This document shows positions 41,262 through 41,302 of a DNA stretch of 41,302 bases, in pieces; within the stretch, counting starts at the first letter, position 1, and each line of letters opens with the position of its first letter. The position numbers and the translations under genes are program-made. The notes under the pieces were generated by a model. That model was not told the origin of the DNA. It ran no database searches and was given only the letters and a program-made list of their open reading frames with translations. The DNA is from CAZEPJ01 sp964514105 (GTDB lineage: Bacteria > Desulfobacterota > Desulfocorpusculales > Desulfocorpusculum): NCBI GenBank assembly GCA_964514105.1, contig CAZEPJ010000042.1, positions 1 through 41,302 on the forward strand, read 5' to 3'.

Positions 41262-41290
41262 TTGACATCACGTGCGCCTGCGCCTAGACT
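41262..41290 (+). promoter_or_regulatory. Forward sigma-70 promoter at the right edge
   Basis: A perfect TTGACA (41262-41267) and TAGACT (41285-41290, four of six) are 17 bases apart. The start site would be near 41297, so the served gene lies beyond the window. It faces away from the SGNH operon. Confidence 0.65.
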
Positions 41291-41302
41291 GGAAGTCCTT
41301 CG

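Overview
The window is G+C-rich (roughly two thirds or more by eye) and gene-dense, with strong G/C bias at third codon positions. It encodes a TolC-type outer-membrane channel, a MacB-type tripartite pump, Wzx/Wzy-style polysaccharide genes, a dTDP-rhamnose enzyme, Trk potassium uptake and a Tat-exported iron-sulfur protein. This fits a Gram-negative, probably respiring proteobacterium-like organism. A high-GC member of the former Deltaproteobacteria is my guess, with low confidence. No rRNA, tRNA, CRISPR array, transposase or integrase was seen.

Left part (1-9461). A partial MFS transporter runs off the left edge. Next comes a possibly coherent small-molecule or peptide locus: a 54-codon ORF overlapping (ATGA) an asparagine-synthetase-like enzyme that lacks the glutaminase cysteine, a divergent stand-alone cyclic-nucleotide-binding protein with its own promoter, an ATP-grasp-like enzyme, and two overlapping ABC exporter half-transporters forming a classic heterodimer with one degenerate ATP site. 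Two ATP-dependent amide or ester-forming enzyme types, a tiny upstream ORF and a dedicated exporter make this the best candidate for an undescribed biosynthetic system. The first ABC gene appears to start at ATT.

Middle part (9533-19433). A minus-strand operon encodes a CsoR/CstR-family regulator with a clear promoter and palindromic operator, a Tat-exported four-cluster ferredoxin and a cytochrome b, but no catalytic subunit. Divergent to it are trkA and trkH. Immediately behind trkH lies a convergent ktrB/trkH-type pseudogene with two in-frame stop codons and a missing C-terminus. Then come a MurG-like glycosyltransferase, a small secreted protein, a radical SAM/SPASM protein and rfbC.

Right part (19780-41043) is a large polysaccharide locus. 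It holds a polyprenyl-phosphate sugar transferase, five GT4-type glycosyltransferases, an O-antigen polymerase/ligase-like protein, two flippases, a large GT-C-like membrane protein, a MacB-type permease/ATPase/TolC/adaptor operon with its own promoter, and a tightly overlapping minus-strand operon of SGNH hydrolase, polysaccharide deacetylase and two glycosyltransferases. The genes together suggest initiation on undecaprenyl phosphate, assembly, flipping, polymerisation, decoration (acyl and deacetyl changes) and possibly export of a cell-surface polysaccharide or glycolipid. The window ends with a good forward promoter for a gene beyond the right edge.
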